From Suilimivivens aceti (GTDB lineage: Bacteria > Bacillota > Clostridia > Lachnospirales > Lachnospiraceae), in NCBI RefSeq assembly GCF_025567405.1, contig NZ_JAOQKJ010000003.1, positions 248,001-312,000 of the forward strand: a DNA stretch of 64,000 nucleotides. Reading direction: 5' to 3'. Positions 63,942 through 64,000 of this stretch are shown one piece after another; position 1 is the first letter of the stretch; every line of letters begins with the position of its first letter. The notes below the pieces were generated by a model, which worked only from the letters and a program-made list of their open reading frames with translations, was not told the origin of the DNA and ran no database searches. The position numbers and the translations under genes are program-made.

Positions 63942-64000
63942 TTAAAATTCTTCTTCCAGAGGATCCTCCTCCGGTTCTTCCTCTTCTTCAATCTCGATCT
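63942..64000 (-). CDS. dnaX: C-terminal end of DNA polymerase III subunit gamma/tau (partial)
   Basis: Only the last 19 codons are inside the window, ending EEEEEPEEDPLEEEF at the TAA at 63942. The acidic tail alone is not diagnostic, but its place just upstream of ybaB-recR makes dnaX very likely. Confidence 0.7.
   Translation of the reverse strand, partial: IEIEEEEEPEEDPLEEEF

Overview
The window looks like a chromosomal scaffold from a Gram-positive, anaerobic, butyrate-forming gut Firmicute, most likely a Lachnospiraceae member (Roseburia/Coprococcus-like). The evidence is a complete crotonyl-CoA/butyryl-CoA operon (thl-crt-hbd-bcd-etfB-etfA), AGGAGG-type ribosome binding sites, TTGACA/TATAAT promoters, a T-box, a glycine riboswitch, NlpC/P60 and CvpA-type envelope genes, and Lachnospiraceae-like rRNA. 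Most genes lie on the minus strand. A 278-base N run (45060-45337) shows that this is a draft scaffold.

Layout. 0-2.3 kb: gatC, a second thiolase and a small Ig-like exported protein. 2.5-6.4 kb: a diguanylate cyclase, a CGCAxxGCC redox protein, a striking array of about 82-bp alternating hairpin repeats, and a sugar-binding-protein gene broken by that array. 6.5-8.6 kb: an alanine/glycine symporter under a glycine riboswitch whose leader carries a folded intergenic repeat, plus a second palindromic element. 8.6-16 kb: a 5-deoxy/methylthio-pentose salvage pair (mtnA plus class II aldolase), ybaK, glgX and a polar amino-acid ABC transporter. 16-22.4 kb: butyrate operon. 22.5-28 kb: a membrane protein, ribosome hibernation factor HPF and an SH3/NlpC cell-wall hydrolase. 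28-33.5 kb: an apparent operon of yitT, small alarmone synthetase, metzincin lipoprotein, metF, SDR and trxB. 33.6-38 kb: an MBOAT/SGNH O-acylation pair and a chemoreceptor.

38.1-49.9 kb is an accessory island. It starts at a wrecked acetolactate synthase gene. It holds a GC-rich cassette that reads as an extracytoplasmic methionine-sulfoxide repair system: MsrAB lipoprotein, TlpA-like lipoprotein, membrane polyferredoxin, a 28-residue CLEC-motif peptide and a divergent two-component system. Behind it lie fragments of an ECF ATPase, a methyltransferase and an Fe-S protein, the N gap, a CPBP protease, a HipA-like kinase, and remnants of an integrative element (Dcm and others).

49.9-56.2 kb is an rRNA operon with the unusual order 16S-5S-tRNA-Ala-23S-tRNA(Asn, Glu, CAT, Asp, Val, Leu), with its promoter and processing stems visible. 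56.4-59.5 kb: a nitrilase and a CstA-family transporter under a T-box. 59.5-64 kb: cvpA, a DUF5711-like propeller protein, a small membrane protein, galM, and the conserved dnaX-ybaB-recR cluster, with dnaX running off the end.

Functional links. The butyrate operon regenerates NAD+ and reduces ferredoxin through Bcd-EtfAB. Reduced electron carriers could feed the polyferredoxin that I propose drives MsrAB. Several transporters (agcS, cstA, the polar amino-acid ABC system) are controlled at the RNA level by the riboswitch, the T-box and an internal terminator.
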